This document shows, in pieces, positions 35,608 to 44,309 of a stretch of 64,000 bases of DNA. Made by a program: the position numbers and the translations under genes. Numbering within the stretch: the first letter of the stretch is position 1; each line of letters opens with the position of its first letter. The stretch is from the NCBI RefSeq assembly GCF_011694515.1, contig NZ_CP050192.1, positions 3,420,172 through 3,484,171 of the forward strand, written 5' to 3'. The DNA is from Mycobacterium sp. DL592. Its GTDB lineage: Bacteria > Actinomycetota > Actinomycetes > Mycobacteriales > Mycobacteriaceae. Below the pieces are notes generated by a model that saw only the letters and a list, made by a program, of their open reading frames with translations, made no database searches and had not been told where the DNA came from.

Positions 35608-36885
35608 CTAGTCGAGGGTGTAGGGCAGCGATTTCACTGCGGTGATGAAGTTTCCGGTCAGGTATTCCGGTTGGCCGACCCGCAGATTCGGTGCACGCAC
35701 GATCAGCTCGCGGAAGATCGACTCCAGTTGCATCTTCGCCATGAAGGCACCCATGCAGTAGTGGGGCCCGCCGCCGCCATATCCGACGTGGGGGTTGGGT
35801 GCCCGGGTGATGTCGAACTCGTGCGGGTTGGCGAACACCCGCTCGTCACGGTTGGCCGAGGAGTAGACCATCGTCACCCAGTCGCCTTTGCGGATGTGCT
35901 GTCCGTGCAGTTCGGTGTCCTGGGTCGCGGTGCGCCGAAATGTCATGACCGGCGTCGTCCACCGGACGAACTCCTCGATCGCAACCTTGATGTGCCCGTC
36001 GAAGTCCTTCTGCAGCAGCGCCTTCTGCTCGGGGAAGCGATCCAACGCGATCGTGGTGAATGTGGTCGTGGTCTTGGTGGTGTCGTTGCCGGCCACCGAC
36101 AGCAGCACGAAGTACGGGCCGAGCTCGTCGTCGGTGAGCTGTCTGCCGTCCACCTCGGCCTGGACCAGCAACGTCATCAGGTCGTTCTCGGGCTTTTCCC
36201 GGCGCGCCTGGGCCAGGCCCATGCCGATCTCGAGCAGCCCGACCATCGAATCGGTGAGCACCTCGGCCGGTTCGCGTCCCGCCGCGACCTCGGGGTCGGC
36301 CCAGGCGACCATGCCCTCGGCCAGCCGCGCCGCTTCGTCGCGCTGCTCGTCGGGCAGGCCGAGCATGTCGTAGATGGTCCACATCGGCAGCCGCTTGGAG
36401 ACCTGCTCGACGAAGTCACCCTCTGTGGTCGCGAGCAGATCGTCGACGATCGAGCGGGCCTGGTTGTCGATCTGATCTTTGATCTTGGCCACCTGGCGCG
36501 GGGTGAACACGGAGCTGACCAGCCTGCGCAGGCTTGAGTGCTTCGCTCCGTCCATGCCGAGGAAAGACTGAATGGCGTCCAGCATCTCCTCGGGGACCGC
36601 TTCGAAGGTGATGCCCTGCCCGGAGCAGAAGATCTCGGGATTCTTGCTGACGTAGCTGACGTCCTCGTGCCGGGTGACCACCCAGACACCGTCGATCTCC
36701 GGCTCCATCATCGAGCCCTCGATCGGGCGGTGCCAGCTGACCGGACGTTCGTCGCGCAGCACCTTGAACGCTTTCTCCCGTTCGTCGAAGCTCTGCGCCC
36801 AGAATTCCAGTGACGAGATGCTCACCGGGTCGAATGGTGGGCGTTCGGTGTGCGTCGACGGTGCGGTGTCGGGCTGGACGCTCAT
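35608..36885 (-). CDS. Cytochrome P450
   Basis: A 425-residue P450. The oxygen-binding helix is SVAGNDTTKTT, the ExxR motif is in EEFVRWTTPV and the heme Cys is in YGGGGPHYCMGAFMAKMQL. It resembles bacterial CYP124/125/142-class lipid and sterol hydroxylases in general form; a family number cannot be given by eye. Its ATG overlaps the acyl-CoA synthetase stop by four bases. Redox partners follow in the operon, giving a self-contained hydroxylation system. Confidence 0.92.
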   Translation of the reverse strand: MSVQPDTAPSTHTERPPFDPVSISSLEFWAQSFDEREKAFKVLRDERPVSWHRPIEGSMMEPEIDGVWVVTRHEDVSYVSKNPEIFCSGQGITFEAVPEEMLDAIQSFLGMDGAKHSSLRRLVSSVFTPRQVAKIKDQIDNQARSIVDDLLATTEGDFVEQVSKRLPMWTIYDMLGLPDEQRDEAARLAEGMVAWADPEVAAGREPAEVLTDSMVGLLEIGMGLAQARREKPENDLMTLLVQAEVDGRQLTDDELGPYFVLLSVAGNDTTKTTTTFTTIALDRFPEQKALLQKDFDGHIKVAIEEFVRWTTPVMTFRRTATQDTELHGQHIRKGDWVTMVYSSANRDERVFANPHEFDITRAPNPHVGYGGGGPHYCMGAFMAKMQLESIFRELIVRAPNLRVGQPEYLTGNFITAVKSLPYTLD

Positions 36886-38426
36886 GCTGATGCCTCCACG
36901 TAGCGGGCTTTCAAAATCCGTTTCACGAGTTTTCCTGTCTCCGAGCGCGGCAATTGATCGACGAAGTCGACTGAGCGAGGTGCCTTGAAGTGCGCGAGGC
37001 GATCTCGCACGTAGCCGATGATGTCGGCGGCGAGCTCGTCGGACGGGCTGATCCCGTCCCGTAGTTGTACGACGGCTTTGACCTGTTCGCCCATCTCGGC
37101 GTCAGGAACACCGATGACCGCGGCATCAAATATCTTGGGATGCAATGCCAGAACGTTCTCGACCTCTTGCGGATAGATGTTGACTCCGCCGGAGATGATC
37201 ATGAAGGACTTGCGGTCGGTCAGGAAGAGATAGCCATCCTCGTCGAGATAGCCCATGTCTCCCACCGAGGCCCAGTTCTGGTGGGCCGGATGCCGCGATG
37301 CTGCGGTCTTCTGCGCATCGTTGTGATAGCTGAACGCGGGCTGATCACGCTCGAAGTAGACCAGCCCGACCTCTCCGGCGGGCAGTTCGTGGCCATCGTC
37401 ATCGCAGATGTGCACCACTCCGAGCACCGCCCTGCCCACCGACCCCCGCTTCGTCGCCCATTCGGTGCTCGACATGACGGTGGTTCCGTGGCTCTCGGTG
37501 GCCCCGTAGTACTCCGTGAAAATCGACCCCCACCAAGCGATCATCGCGTCCTTGACCTCCGGCGGGCAGGGCGCGCCGGCGTGGACGGCGAGTCGCAGCG
37601 AGGAAGTGTCGTACTGTGCCCGCTGCTCTTGCGGCAGCTGAAGGAGGCGAACGAACATTGTGGGCACCATCTGGGTGACGGTGACCCGGTAGCGCTCGAT
37701 GGCCGCCAGCGCCGCAGCGGGGTCGAACTTCTCCATCATGACCACGGTGCCGCCGATGGCATGAATCGCGGCTGACCACTTCAGTGGCGCCGCATGGTAG
37801 ATCGGCGCCGGTGAGAGGTAGACGTCGCCGTTCGTTACTGCGAAAACCTGCTGGAGCATCACGGCGATCAGGTCCGCGCCGGGCTCGTCGACGGAAACGG
37901 CGGGCAGGGCCAGTTTGATCCCCTTGGGATAGCCGGTGGTGCCCGACGAGTAGAGCATCTCCGCCCCGCGGGGTTGATCGATGAGTCCGCCACCACCGAG
38001 GGAATCACGCAGCTCCCGGTAGTCGGCGAAACCCTCGATCGCCCCGCCGAATGCGTAGCGCCGGTCGAGATCCGGGACATCAGCCGCGACACCAGCGGCC
38101 AGCTCGTTCAACGCGGCCGAGGCGAACAGGACCCGTGCCCCGCTGTCGGTCAGGATGTGCGCGACTTCTGAGGACGCGAGATGACGATTGACAGGGGTGA
38201 AGTAGAGACCCGAACGCAATGCTGCCCAATAGATCTCGAAGAACTCGGCAGTGTTGTCACTGAGCGCCGCAATCACGTTGCCGGGCCGCAGGCCCAGCTC
38301 CCGCAATGCTGATGCCAGCCGTGCCGAGCGTTCGTCGAGCTCGCGGTAGCTCAGCACCCGGCCGGTACCGGCCATGATCACTGCCGGCCGGTCGGGAGCG
38401 CTGGCGGCGTGGACTCCGGGGAACAT
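36882..38426 (-). CDS. Acyl-CoA synthetase (FadD-like)
   Basis: A 514-residue ANL-superfamily ligase that activates a carboxylic acid with ATP and CoA. Blocks in order: YSSGTTGYPKGIKLA (phosphate loop), YYGATESHG, GDMGYLDEDGYLFLTDRK, and the catalytic Lys in RSETGKLVKR. It starts four bases after the SCP2 protein and overlaps the P450. With SCP2 it could load a lipophilic acid onto CoA. Substrate class unknown. Confidence 0.92.
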   Translation of the reverse strand: MFPGVHAASAPDRPAVIMAGTGRVLSYRELDERSARLASALRELGLRPGNVIAALSDNTAEFFEIYWAALRSGLYFTPVNRHLASSEVAHILTDSGARVLFASAALNELAAGVAADVPDLDRRYAFGGAIEGFADYRELRDSLGGGGLIDQPRGAEMLYSSGTTGYPKGIKLALPAVSVDEPGADLIAVMLQQVFAVTNGDVYLSPAPIYHAAPLKWSAAIHAIGGTVVMMEKFDPAAALAAIERYRVTVTQMVPTMFVRLLQLPQEQRAQYDTSSLRLAVHAGAPCPPEVKDAMIAWWGSIFTEYYGATESHGTTVMSSTEWATKRGSVGRAVLGVVHICDDDGHELPAGEVGLVYFERDQPAFSYHNDAQKTAASRHPAHQNWASVGDMGYLDEDGYLFLTDRKSFMIISGGVNIYPQEVENVLALHPKIFDAAVIGVPDAEMGEQVKAVVQLRDGISPSDELAADIIGYVRDRLAHFKAPRSVDFVDQLPRSETGKLVKRILKARYVEASA

Positions 38427-38430
38427 CGCG

Positions 38431-38835
38431 CTAGACGATCAGGTCGGCGCGGCCGTCGTTCTGGAGCCGGGCGATATAGGAGGGATAGAGCTTCTTACCC
38501 AGGGGCGCGAGCTTGAGCAGACTTGCGACGTTGCCCTCCACGGTGATCTTCTTCTTGGCCATAGCCAGGGGCAGGTTGACCTTGCCTTGCCAGTAGGCGT
38601 TACCGGTATCGGCGGTCATGAACATCGTCGCTGTCGGCGCGGGTCCCCCTGCCACCCCCTCGCGGACCGACTTGTTGGCCATATCGATCACGACGACGGC
38701 CGCAGGGTCGGTGAAGTCGAACGCGACCACCAACCCGGTCGCCACGAGCTTCGGGCCGATCTCAGGGTCGACGAACGCAGTCTCGAAGATGCCGCCGATG
38801 TATTTGGCGACCTCGGCAGAGTCGGTGAACCCCAT
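38431..38835 (-). CDS. SCP2 sterol-carrier domain protein
   Basis: A 134-residue stand-alone SCP2-like protein with the ending LPLAMAKKKITVEGNVASLL typical of the fold. Such proteins bind hydrophobic acyl-CoA or sterol-like molecules in a cavity. It is the first gene of the operon that continues with acyl-CoA synthetase, P450, SDR, ALDH, ferredoxin and reductase. AAGGAGAACG gives a good ribosome binding site. The promoter carries the shared motif. Confidence 0.83.
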   Translation of the reverse strand: MGFTDSAEVAKYIGGIFETAFVDPEIGPKLVATGLVVAFDFTDPAAVVVIDMANKSVREGVAGGPAPTATMFMTADTGNAYWQGKVNLPLAMAKKKITVEGNVASLLKLAPLGKKLYPSYIARLQNDGRADLIV

Positions 38836-38847
38836 CGTTCTCCTTAA

Positions 38848-38863
38848 TTTATTCTTGATTCAA
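38848..38863 (-). promoter_or_regulatory. Shared-motif site at the SCP2 operon promoter
   Basis: On the minus strand TTGAATCAAGAATAAA matches the 27673 operator at 11 of 16 positions. It overlaps a TAAATT -10-like box (38851-38846) just upstream of the ribosome binding site. Confidence 0.5.
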
Positions 38864-38960
38864 AACTGTGATTGCGAGCATACCTCTTCTGCCGCTCGCG
38901 GTACACGCATAGTGCCGATCAAGGACGACGGTTATGCCGGCAGCGGACCGAACAGCCGCC

Positions 38961-39731
38961 CTAGGCCGGTAACTCGCTGCCGCCACCCACCGACAGTTCG
39001 CACTCGAGCCGACGTAGCGCACGAAATGCGTAGGGCGTGAGCACCGCGATGAGCACGAAGAACATCACGAACACAGCCCAGAAGTTGAGCAGCCCATGCC
39101 ATGCGAAGGGCCCGGTTCGCAGGAAGGGCACCATGCTCAGGGGAACGTAGACCGCAGCGGTCAGGAAGCACACGTATCCGACCCACCGCGGGAACAGCGG
39201 CTCCGCACGACGATCCCCGAGGATCGCGAGGCCCACAGCCACGCTCTGAAGTAGCGAGAACATGAAGGTCAGATCGAAGAAGAGCCAGCCGAAGTCGTAC
39301 AGCGTCTGCACGGTCTCCGGTGAACGGCCCTCCGACCGGAACGTTGCAGTCTGCCAGACGACGGCAGGAACAGCGGTCACCAGGGCCGTCATCAAGCCGC
39401 CGACCAGTTCGATCAACGACAGGGGCCCCAGCGGCCCTTCCATGCGGCTGATGATCTTCGACAACGCCACACTCCAGGTGTAGTAGCAGGGTGCGCCGAC
39501 GACCATGAGGACCATGCCGATTCGGATTGCGGTGCCGTGGGTTTGGAAGTACTGAGTGATACTCGCAGCGTCGAGGTCCTCCCCCGGGGGTGGCCAGAAT
39601 CCGGCGAAGCCCGCGAATCCCACCAGGCCGAAGCCGACATACAGGCACACCGACCACAGCGCGGCCCGCAGCAGCGTGAAATCGGTTTTCGCCTGCATCT
39701 GCTGTTGCGCTGGCTGCGCGGTTGTGGTCAT
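38961..39731 (-). CDS. Membrane protein of unknown function, tandem copy 2
   Basis: A 256-residue protein with about seven hydrophobic segments, from the ATG overlapping the previous stop. It is paralogous to its upstream neighbour: VAVGLAILGDRRAEPLFPRW and GPFAWHGLLNFW here match AIGTAILGDKRSVLPRW and GPFSWRGVFVFW there. I do not know the family. It ends the operon that begins with the SnoaL-crotonase fusion, so a role in transport or membrane handling of the pathway's substrate is possible. Confidence 0.75.
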   Translation of the reverse strand: MTTTAQPAQQQMQAKTDFTLLRAALWSVCLYVGFGLVGFAGFAGFWPPPGEDLDAASITQYFQTHGTAIRIGMVLMVVGAPCYYTWSVALSKIISRMEGPLGPLSLIELVGGLMTALVTAVPAVVWQTATFRSEGRSPETVQTLYDFGWLFFDLTFMFSLLQSVAVGLAILGDRRAEPLFPRWVGYVCFLTAAVYVPLSMVPFLRTGPFAWHGLLNFWAVFVMFFVLIAVLTPYAFRALRRLECELSVGGGSELPA

Positions 39732-40438
39732 GAGACGCTCCTGTTTGTCGCCTCTTCGGAAGTCGGCGTGGTCTCCAGATCCGCTGACCGCAGCACCACG
39801 CCCATCACGATGAGGAATGCGGCATAGGCGAACAGCGCCAGCCAGAACACGAAAACGCCCCGCCACGAGAACGGTCCGGCGTGGAAGAAGAACGCCAGCA
39901 CGTCCGGGACGAACGCCGCGGCCACCCAGAAGTTGAAGTAGCCGACCCACCGTGGCAGCACCGAGCGCTTATCTCCCAAAATCGCGGTACCGATCGCGAC
40001 ATTCTGAATCATGAACGGCGCGATCGGCGTAAGGAAAAGCAACCAGGCTATGTCGTTGAGGGTGACCGTCAGTTCGGGATTGCGATCAGGCCGGAACGCA
40101 ATGACGGCCATCAACAGCATCGGAACCAACAGCAGGACACCGGTGGCGGCACCGGTGACGACCTGGACCAGCGTCAGCAGCGGTGTGCGACCCTCGATGC
40201 GCAGCATCGCCAGTGCTATCAACGCAATAAGGGGAAACACCAGACAGATGCCGAGTTGCGCGATCACCAGGCCGATCAGCACCCGGGTGTCATGGCCGTA
40301 GAAGTCCACGACCTCCTGTGTGGTGCTCGACGATCCCAGCGGCAGGGGCAGAACGCCGGCGATGAGCCATCCGATCAGGGTCACCACGACGGTGGCCGGC
40401 CCCGACCAGGCACATAACCTCTTCAGCGTCGCCGACAC
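39728..40438 (-). CDS. Membrane protein of unknown function, tandem copy 1
   Basis: About 236 residues with six or seven hydrophobic segments. No ATG is available; I use GTG 40438, and a TTG at 40444 that overlaps the flavoprotein stop (TTGA) is equally possible. The segment NVAIGTAILGDKRSVLPRW is shared with the following gene, marking a tandem duplication with strong divergence elsewhere. Function is unknown. Confidence 0.75.
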   Translation of the reverse strand: MSATLKRLCAWSGPATVVVTLIGWLIAGVLPLPLGSSSTTQEVVDFYGHDTRVLIGLVIAQLGICLVFPLIALIALAMLRIEGRTPLLTLVQVVTGAATGVLLLVPMLLMAVIAFRPDRNPELTVTLNDIAWLLFLTPIAPFMIQNVAIGTAILGDKRSVLPRWVGYFNFWVAAAFVPDVLAFFFHAGPFSWRGVFVFWLALFAYAAFLIVMGVVLRSADLETTPTSEEATNRSVS

Positions 40439-40440
40439 GG

Positions 40441-41760
40441 TCAATTCCGCACTGACGGGCGATAACTGGCGACGATCTTGTCCGCGACGAGCTTGGCGGT
40501 CTCCGCACAGGCGGTCGTCCCGCCATTGGCATACTCCTTGACCGCGTCGCCGACGTTCCACAGCCCCTCGATCGGGGTTTCGTGGGGCAGATCGAACCCG
40601 GCGACCGCGCGCTGCGGCGGCCAGCCGTCCCGCGTGACGGCAATGTTGAGAATCCTTGCACGAGTGTCGAAGTCCTCGATGGTGTCACGGAGGTCGTCGA
40701 GCAACAGCTGGGTCTCGGCCGCCTCGTCGAAGTCTCCGATGGAGGGCTGCGGAACCGAGGTCCCCACGTAGAGATGCCAGCCCGGCGGGGCCATCTCGGG
40801 ACAGAGGTCGGTGAAGTTCGCGATGTAGGCCAACCGGCGCGACTTCGCGAAACTCAGCATGCCGGGGGCGGCGATCAGCGGCTCGGTGCTGGCGAAGTTT
40901 ACCGAGATCATCGCCGTCGGCCGGTCACCGCGCTCGACCAGGTCGCGGTACTCGGCGGGTACCGCGTCCGCGCCGAGCAGCGTCAGGGTCGCCGCGGGCC
41001 CGACGTCGCTGATCACGATCGGTGCGTGCACGGTGACCGGCACGCCGTCGCGAACGGCCTCGATGCCGCCCACGACCCCGTCCGCCGAGACGATGCCCGT
41101 CACCGGTGTCGACAACCACACCTGTCCGCCGTCGCGTTCGACTGCGGCGGCCAGCCCCTTCCATATGCCGATGGTTCCCTCAGGATGGAAGCCGAATCGT
41201 TTGAATGCGCTCTTGCGGGTGAAGTACGTCAGGAACACCCGAGCGGGCAGGTCTTCGGAGCCGACCGCGAAGATCGACGCACACATATTGCGGAAGATGC
41301 CGTGCACGCCTTCGTTCTTGGTGTACTTCGCGACCCATTGCGCGGTGGATATCTCGTCTTCGGGCAAGCCCGAGTCGCTGCGGGCAGCGCCGATTCCCTT
41401 CACCAGTTTGGCGCCCTGCCGGGTCAGCTTGCCCAACAACAGACCCCAGCCACCGCCGGTGACGTCGACGTCCTTCCCTCCGATGCGATACAGCAGCGGC
41501 GGTTTGGGCTCCCGGATGTCGAACGGCGCGTCCACTTCCTCGCATGTCTGCTGGGTGATGCCGCCGACCTCGATCACGATCGCACCGTTGTTGACCTTGA
41601 AGCCGTCGATGTCGTCGGTGGAGGCCCGTCCGCCGACCTTGTCCAAGCGCTCCACCACCAATGTGCGAAAGCCACTGTGCGCCAGCCGTGCCGCGGCAAA
41701 AAGCCCGCCCGCACCGGCGCCGATCACGATTACGTCGAATTCCTGCTCGGTTGTTGTCAT
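40441..41760 (-). CDS. Phytoene-dehydrogenase-like FAD oxidoreductase
   Basis: A 439-residue flavoprotein with N-terminal VIVIGAGAGGLFAAARLAHS and GGRAST, and the C-terminal FAD block GLWNVGDAVKEYANGG. It belongs to the broad amine-oxidase/CrtI superfamily that desaturates or isomerises isoprenoid-like or cyclic substrates. Ribosome site AGGAGAGATATCC precedes the ATG. It lies between an acyl-CoA dehydrogenase and two membrane proteins in one operon. Two further members of the superfamily are at the right end of the window. Confidence 0.85.
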   Translation of the reverse strand: MTTTEQEFDVIVIGAGAGGLFAAARLAHSGFRTLVVERLDKVGGRASTDDIDGFKVNNGAIVIEVGGITQQTCEEVDAPFDIREPKPPLLYRIGGKDVDVTGGGWGLLLGKLTRQGAKLVKGIGAARSDSGLPEDEISTAQWVAKYTKNEGVHGIFRNMCASIFAVGSEDLPARVFLTYFTRKSAFKRFGFHPEGTIGIWKGLAAAVERDGGQVWLSTPVTGIVSADGVVGGIEAVRDGVPVTVHAPIVISDVGPAATLTLLGADAVPAEYRDLVERGDRPTAMISVNFASTEPLIAAPGMLSFAKSRRLAYIANFTDLCPEMAPPGWHLYVGTSVPQPSIGDFDEAAETQLLLDDLRDTIEDFDTRARILNIAVTRDGWPPQRAVAGFDLPHETPIEGLWNVGDAVKEYANGGTTACAETAKLVADKIVASYRPSVRN

Positions 41761-41782
41761 GGATATCTCTCCTGTCGGGGCG

Positions 41783-42943
41783 TCAGTAGGAACGGGGTAG
41801 ACCCAGTGAGGTCTGGGCGACGAAGTTGAGCACCATCTCGCGGCTGACCGGTGCCGTCCGCATCAGCCGCGTGACGAACCACAGCTCGGAAAGTCCGTAT
41901 TCATGGGACAACCCGTTGCCGCCGTGTGTCTGGATGGCTTGGTCAAGGGCTGCCAGCGCGGCTTCCGATGCGGCGAACTTCGCCATGTTGGCAGCCTCGC
42001 CGGCCGACTCACCGGCGTCGAACAACTCCGCGCTGCGCATGGTGGCCAGCCGGCCGACTTCGACGTTGATATGGCATTCCGCCAGCGGATGGGCGACGCC
42101 CTGGTGCGTGCCGATCGGCGTCGACCACACGGTGCGCTCATTGGCATACAGCGCGGCCTTGTCGACGGCATAGCGGCCGATGCCACCGCACAAGGCGCCC
42201 ACCAGAATTCGCTCCGGGTTCAGCCCGTCGAACACCTGTCGCAGCCCGTTGCCCACGCTGCCGATCAGGGCGTCATCACCGACTTCGACGTCATCGAGGA
42301 ATAGGGTGAACTGCTGGTCGGGCGAGACAATCGATGTGTCGATCTGCTGGAAACTGAGCCCTGGCGCGTCGGTCGGCACGACGAACAGCGACAGCCGGGG
42401 CTTCTCCGGCGTCGACTCGTCGGCATCGCGCGTGACCAGCAGGATGGCGTCGGCCTGATCGACCGCCGAGATGTAGTACTTCGCACCGGAGATCGACCAG
42501 CCCGAATTGGTGCGCCGTGCGGTGGTTTTGACGTTGTGACTGTTGGAGCCGGCATCAGGTTCGGTGAGCCCGAAGGCCATCTTCTGCGAACCGTCGGCGA
42601 TCGCCGACAGCCAGCGACGCTTCATCTCCTCAGATCCATGGTGAGCCAGGATGCTTCCGCAGATGGCGGGCGAGATCACCCAGATCAACAGGGGCATGCC
42701 GTGCGCGGCGAGCTCCTCGACCACGACGACGGCCTCGGCCATTCCCCCTCCCCCGCCGCCGTATTCCTCGGGCAGGTGCACGCCCAGCAGGCCGGCCGCA
42801 CCGAGGTCTTTCCAGAGTTCCTCGATGCCGCCACCACTGCGGGCGCGGTCGAGGAAATATTGCGGGCCATAACGATCGGCGATGGCGGCGACAGTCGCCC
42901 GAATGGCACTGTGTTCGGCGGAATCGTGGATCAGTCCTGACAT
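41783..42943 (-). CDS. Acyl-CoA dehydrogenase
   Basis: A 386-residue FAD acyl-CoA dehydrogenase from the ATG for MSGLIHDS. FAD-binding text MAFGLTEPDAGSNSHNVKTT and GAKYYISAVDQ is present; the Glu in GLNPERILVGA aligns with the base of LCAD-type enzymes, while the C-terminal YEGT motif is replaced. QTHGGNGLSHEYGLSELWF is a normal family block. It is four bases downstream of the SnoaL-crotonase gene, so 2,3-unsaturation and hydration steps are encoded together. Confidence 0.9.
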   Translation of the reverse strand: MSGLIHDSAEHSAIRATVAAIADRYGPQYFLDRARSGGGIEELWKDLGAAGLLGVHLPEEYGGGGGGMAEAVVVVEELAAHGMPLLIWVISPAICGSILAHHGSEEMKRRWLSAIADGSQKMAFGLTEPDAGSNSHNVKTTARRTNSGWSISGAKYYISAVDQADAILLVTRDADESTPEKPRLSLFVVPTDAPGLSFQQIDTSIVSPDQQFTLFLDDVEVGDDALIGSVGNGLRQVFDGLNPERILVGALCGGIGRYAVDKAALYANERTVWSTPIGTHQGVAHPLAECHINVEVGRLATMRSAELFDAGESAGEAANMAKFAASEAALAALDQAIQTHGGNGLSHEYGLSELWFVTRLMRTAPVSREMVLNFVAQTSLGLPRSY

Positions 42944-42947
42944 TTGG

Positions 42948-44156
42948 CTACCTTCCGGTGTATCCAGGGGTGGTCCTGGCGGCGAACGCGGCGATGGCTG
43001 CGGCCGCGTCACGGCTGTCGCCGGTCAGCCGCAGTCCGTGGGTTTCGGCGACGAGTTGTGCGGGCAGGTCGCGATGCCACGAGTCGCGCAACAACCGGCG
43101 CATGGTGGCGAATGCCGTCGTCGGGCCTTGCGCCAGCTCGTGGGCCAGGTCGGTGGCTCGCCGGCGCAGCTCGTCGCCGGGGACGATCTCGTTGATCAAG
43201 CCCCAGTCCAGCGCCTCCTCGGCGCTGATCGGGGTGTTGCGCAAGTAGGCGGCTGCGGCCCGGCGAGCGCCGATGAGCCGGGGCAGGTGCCACGTTCCGC
43301 CACCGTCGCCCGACACCGCGAGACCCGCGAAGGCGGTGACGAAGCGGGTTCCCTCGGCAGCGACGACGAGATCGGCGGCGTAGACGTAGCCGAGTCCGCC
43401 GCCGGCCACCGCCCCGTGTGCGGCGGTGACGATCGGCACGTCGAGCCTGCTGAGAATGGCGAATGCCTCGTGGAAAGGCGTGGTCATCTCGACGAAGAGC
43501 TCACCGAAGTGTTCTCGTCCCCCGTCGAGGAAGAAGCCGATATCGCCGCCGATCGTCAAGGCGGGGCCGTCTCCACAGATCAGCACGGACCGTACCGTCG
43601 CGTCCGCGGCGATGCGGCGGGCGACGGCCAGCGTGTCTTGGGCAACCCGCAGATTTATGGCGTTGCGTTCGGCGGGCCGGTGCAGACATACCGTGGCCAC
43701 CCCGCTGTCGACGCCGTAGTCGATCGTCTCCAAGCGCGACGGATCGTCAAGGGCCGCATGCCAGGCCGCGGTGTCGGTGAGCTGGTGCAGCGTCGTGATT
43801 CGTCCGTCAGGTGAGAACTCGAAGAGATGGACGAACTCGGCATCGAGCTGGTGGCCGCTGCGCCGGGCGGTTCCGCGGTAGCGCCCGATCACCATGAGGC
43901 GGCCGTCACCGAGAATCTGGAAGTCACTGGCGATGGCACGGGCGATGAAGTGCTCACCGATCCGCCACCACAGGTTGGTACGCATCGATTCCGGCCCGAT
44001 ATGCCGCCCGCCCATGCCCAGCGGGAGACCTTCGGCAGCGTGTCCGACGAAGTCGGGATGCAGCAGCTGATCGATCGTCCCGCGGTCACCGGTCGCCAGT
44101 GCGTCGTAGAGATTCTGGACCGCCACGACGCGGGCGTCGCGGGATACCTCGGACAT
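42948..44156 (-). CDS. SnoaL/NTF2-like domain fused to an enoyl-CoA hydratase domain
   Basis: A 402-residue two-domain protein. Residues about 1-130 look like a SnoaL/NTF2-like barrel (AVQNLYDALATGDRGTIDQL, then HLFEFSPDGRITTLHQLTD). From about 140 it is a crotonase: oxyanion loops CGDGPALTIGGDI and HGAVAGGGLGYV, with Asp in VSGDGGGTWHLPRLIG. The two domains share one open frame without a break. A SnoaL cyclase/hydratase-like module on a crotonase is unusual and suggests a cyclic acyl-CoA substrate. It is the first gene of its operon. Confidence 0.85.
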   Translation of the reverse strand: MSEVSRDARVVAVQNLYDALATGDRGTIDQLLHPDFVGHAAEGLPLGMGGRHIGPESMRTNLWWRIGEHFIARAIASDFQILGDGRLMVIGRYRGTARRSGHQLDAEFVHLFEFSPDGRITTLHQLTDTAAWHAALDDPSRLETIDYGVDSGVATVCLHRPAERNAINLRVAQDTLAVARRIAADATVRSVLICGDGPALTIGGDIGFFLDGGREHFGELFVEMTTPFHEAFAILSRLDVPIVTAAHGAVAGGGLGYVYAADLVVAAEGTRFVTAFAGLAVSGDGGGTWHLPRLIGARRAAAAYLRNTPISAEEALDWGLINEIVPGDELRRRATDLAHELAQGPTTAFATMRRLLRDSWHRDLPAQLVAETHGLRLTGDSRDAAAAIAAFAARTTPGYTGR

Positions 44157-44193
44157 GGATGCCCCTTCTTCGGGCGAGTCGAGACGCACATTA

Positions 44194-44209
44194 TTTAATC
44201 TGCATTCAA
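44194..44209 (-). promoter_or_regulatory. Shared-motif site at the SnoaL-crotonase operon promoter
   Basis: On the minus strand TTGAATGCAGATTAAA matches the 27673 operator at 12 of 16 positions and is followed by a TAATGT -10-like box. Two looser partial matches lie further upstream near 44244 and 44261. Confidence 0.55.
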
Positions 44210-44309
44210 CTCGAGGACAGGCAGGTACTCAACGCTCTAGACCGCAGATTAACACAGTTTTCTATCTGCTATTAAATTCTTTCCGCGGATGCGCCGGTGG
44301 CGACTGGCT

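Noticed and set aside
40582..41829. Long plus-strand open frame antisense to the flavoprotein at 40441
   Set aside because: The minus-strand product has intact FAD motifs and a ribosome site; the antisense frame has none.
44244..44276. Extra copies of the shared dyad motif upstream of 44194
   Set aside because: Only half-sites or 9 of 16 matches; kept as a remark, not as operators.
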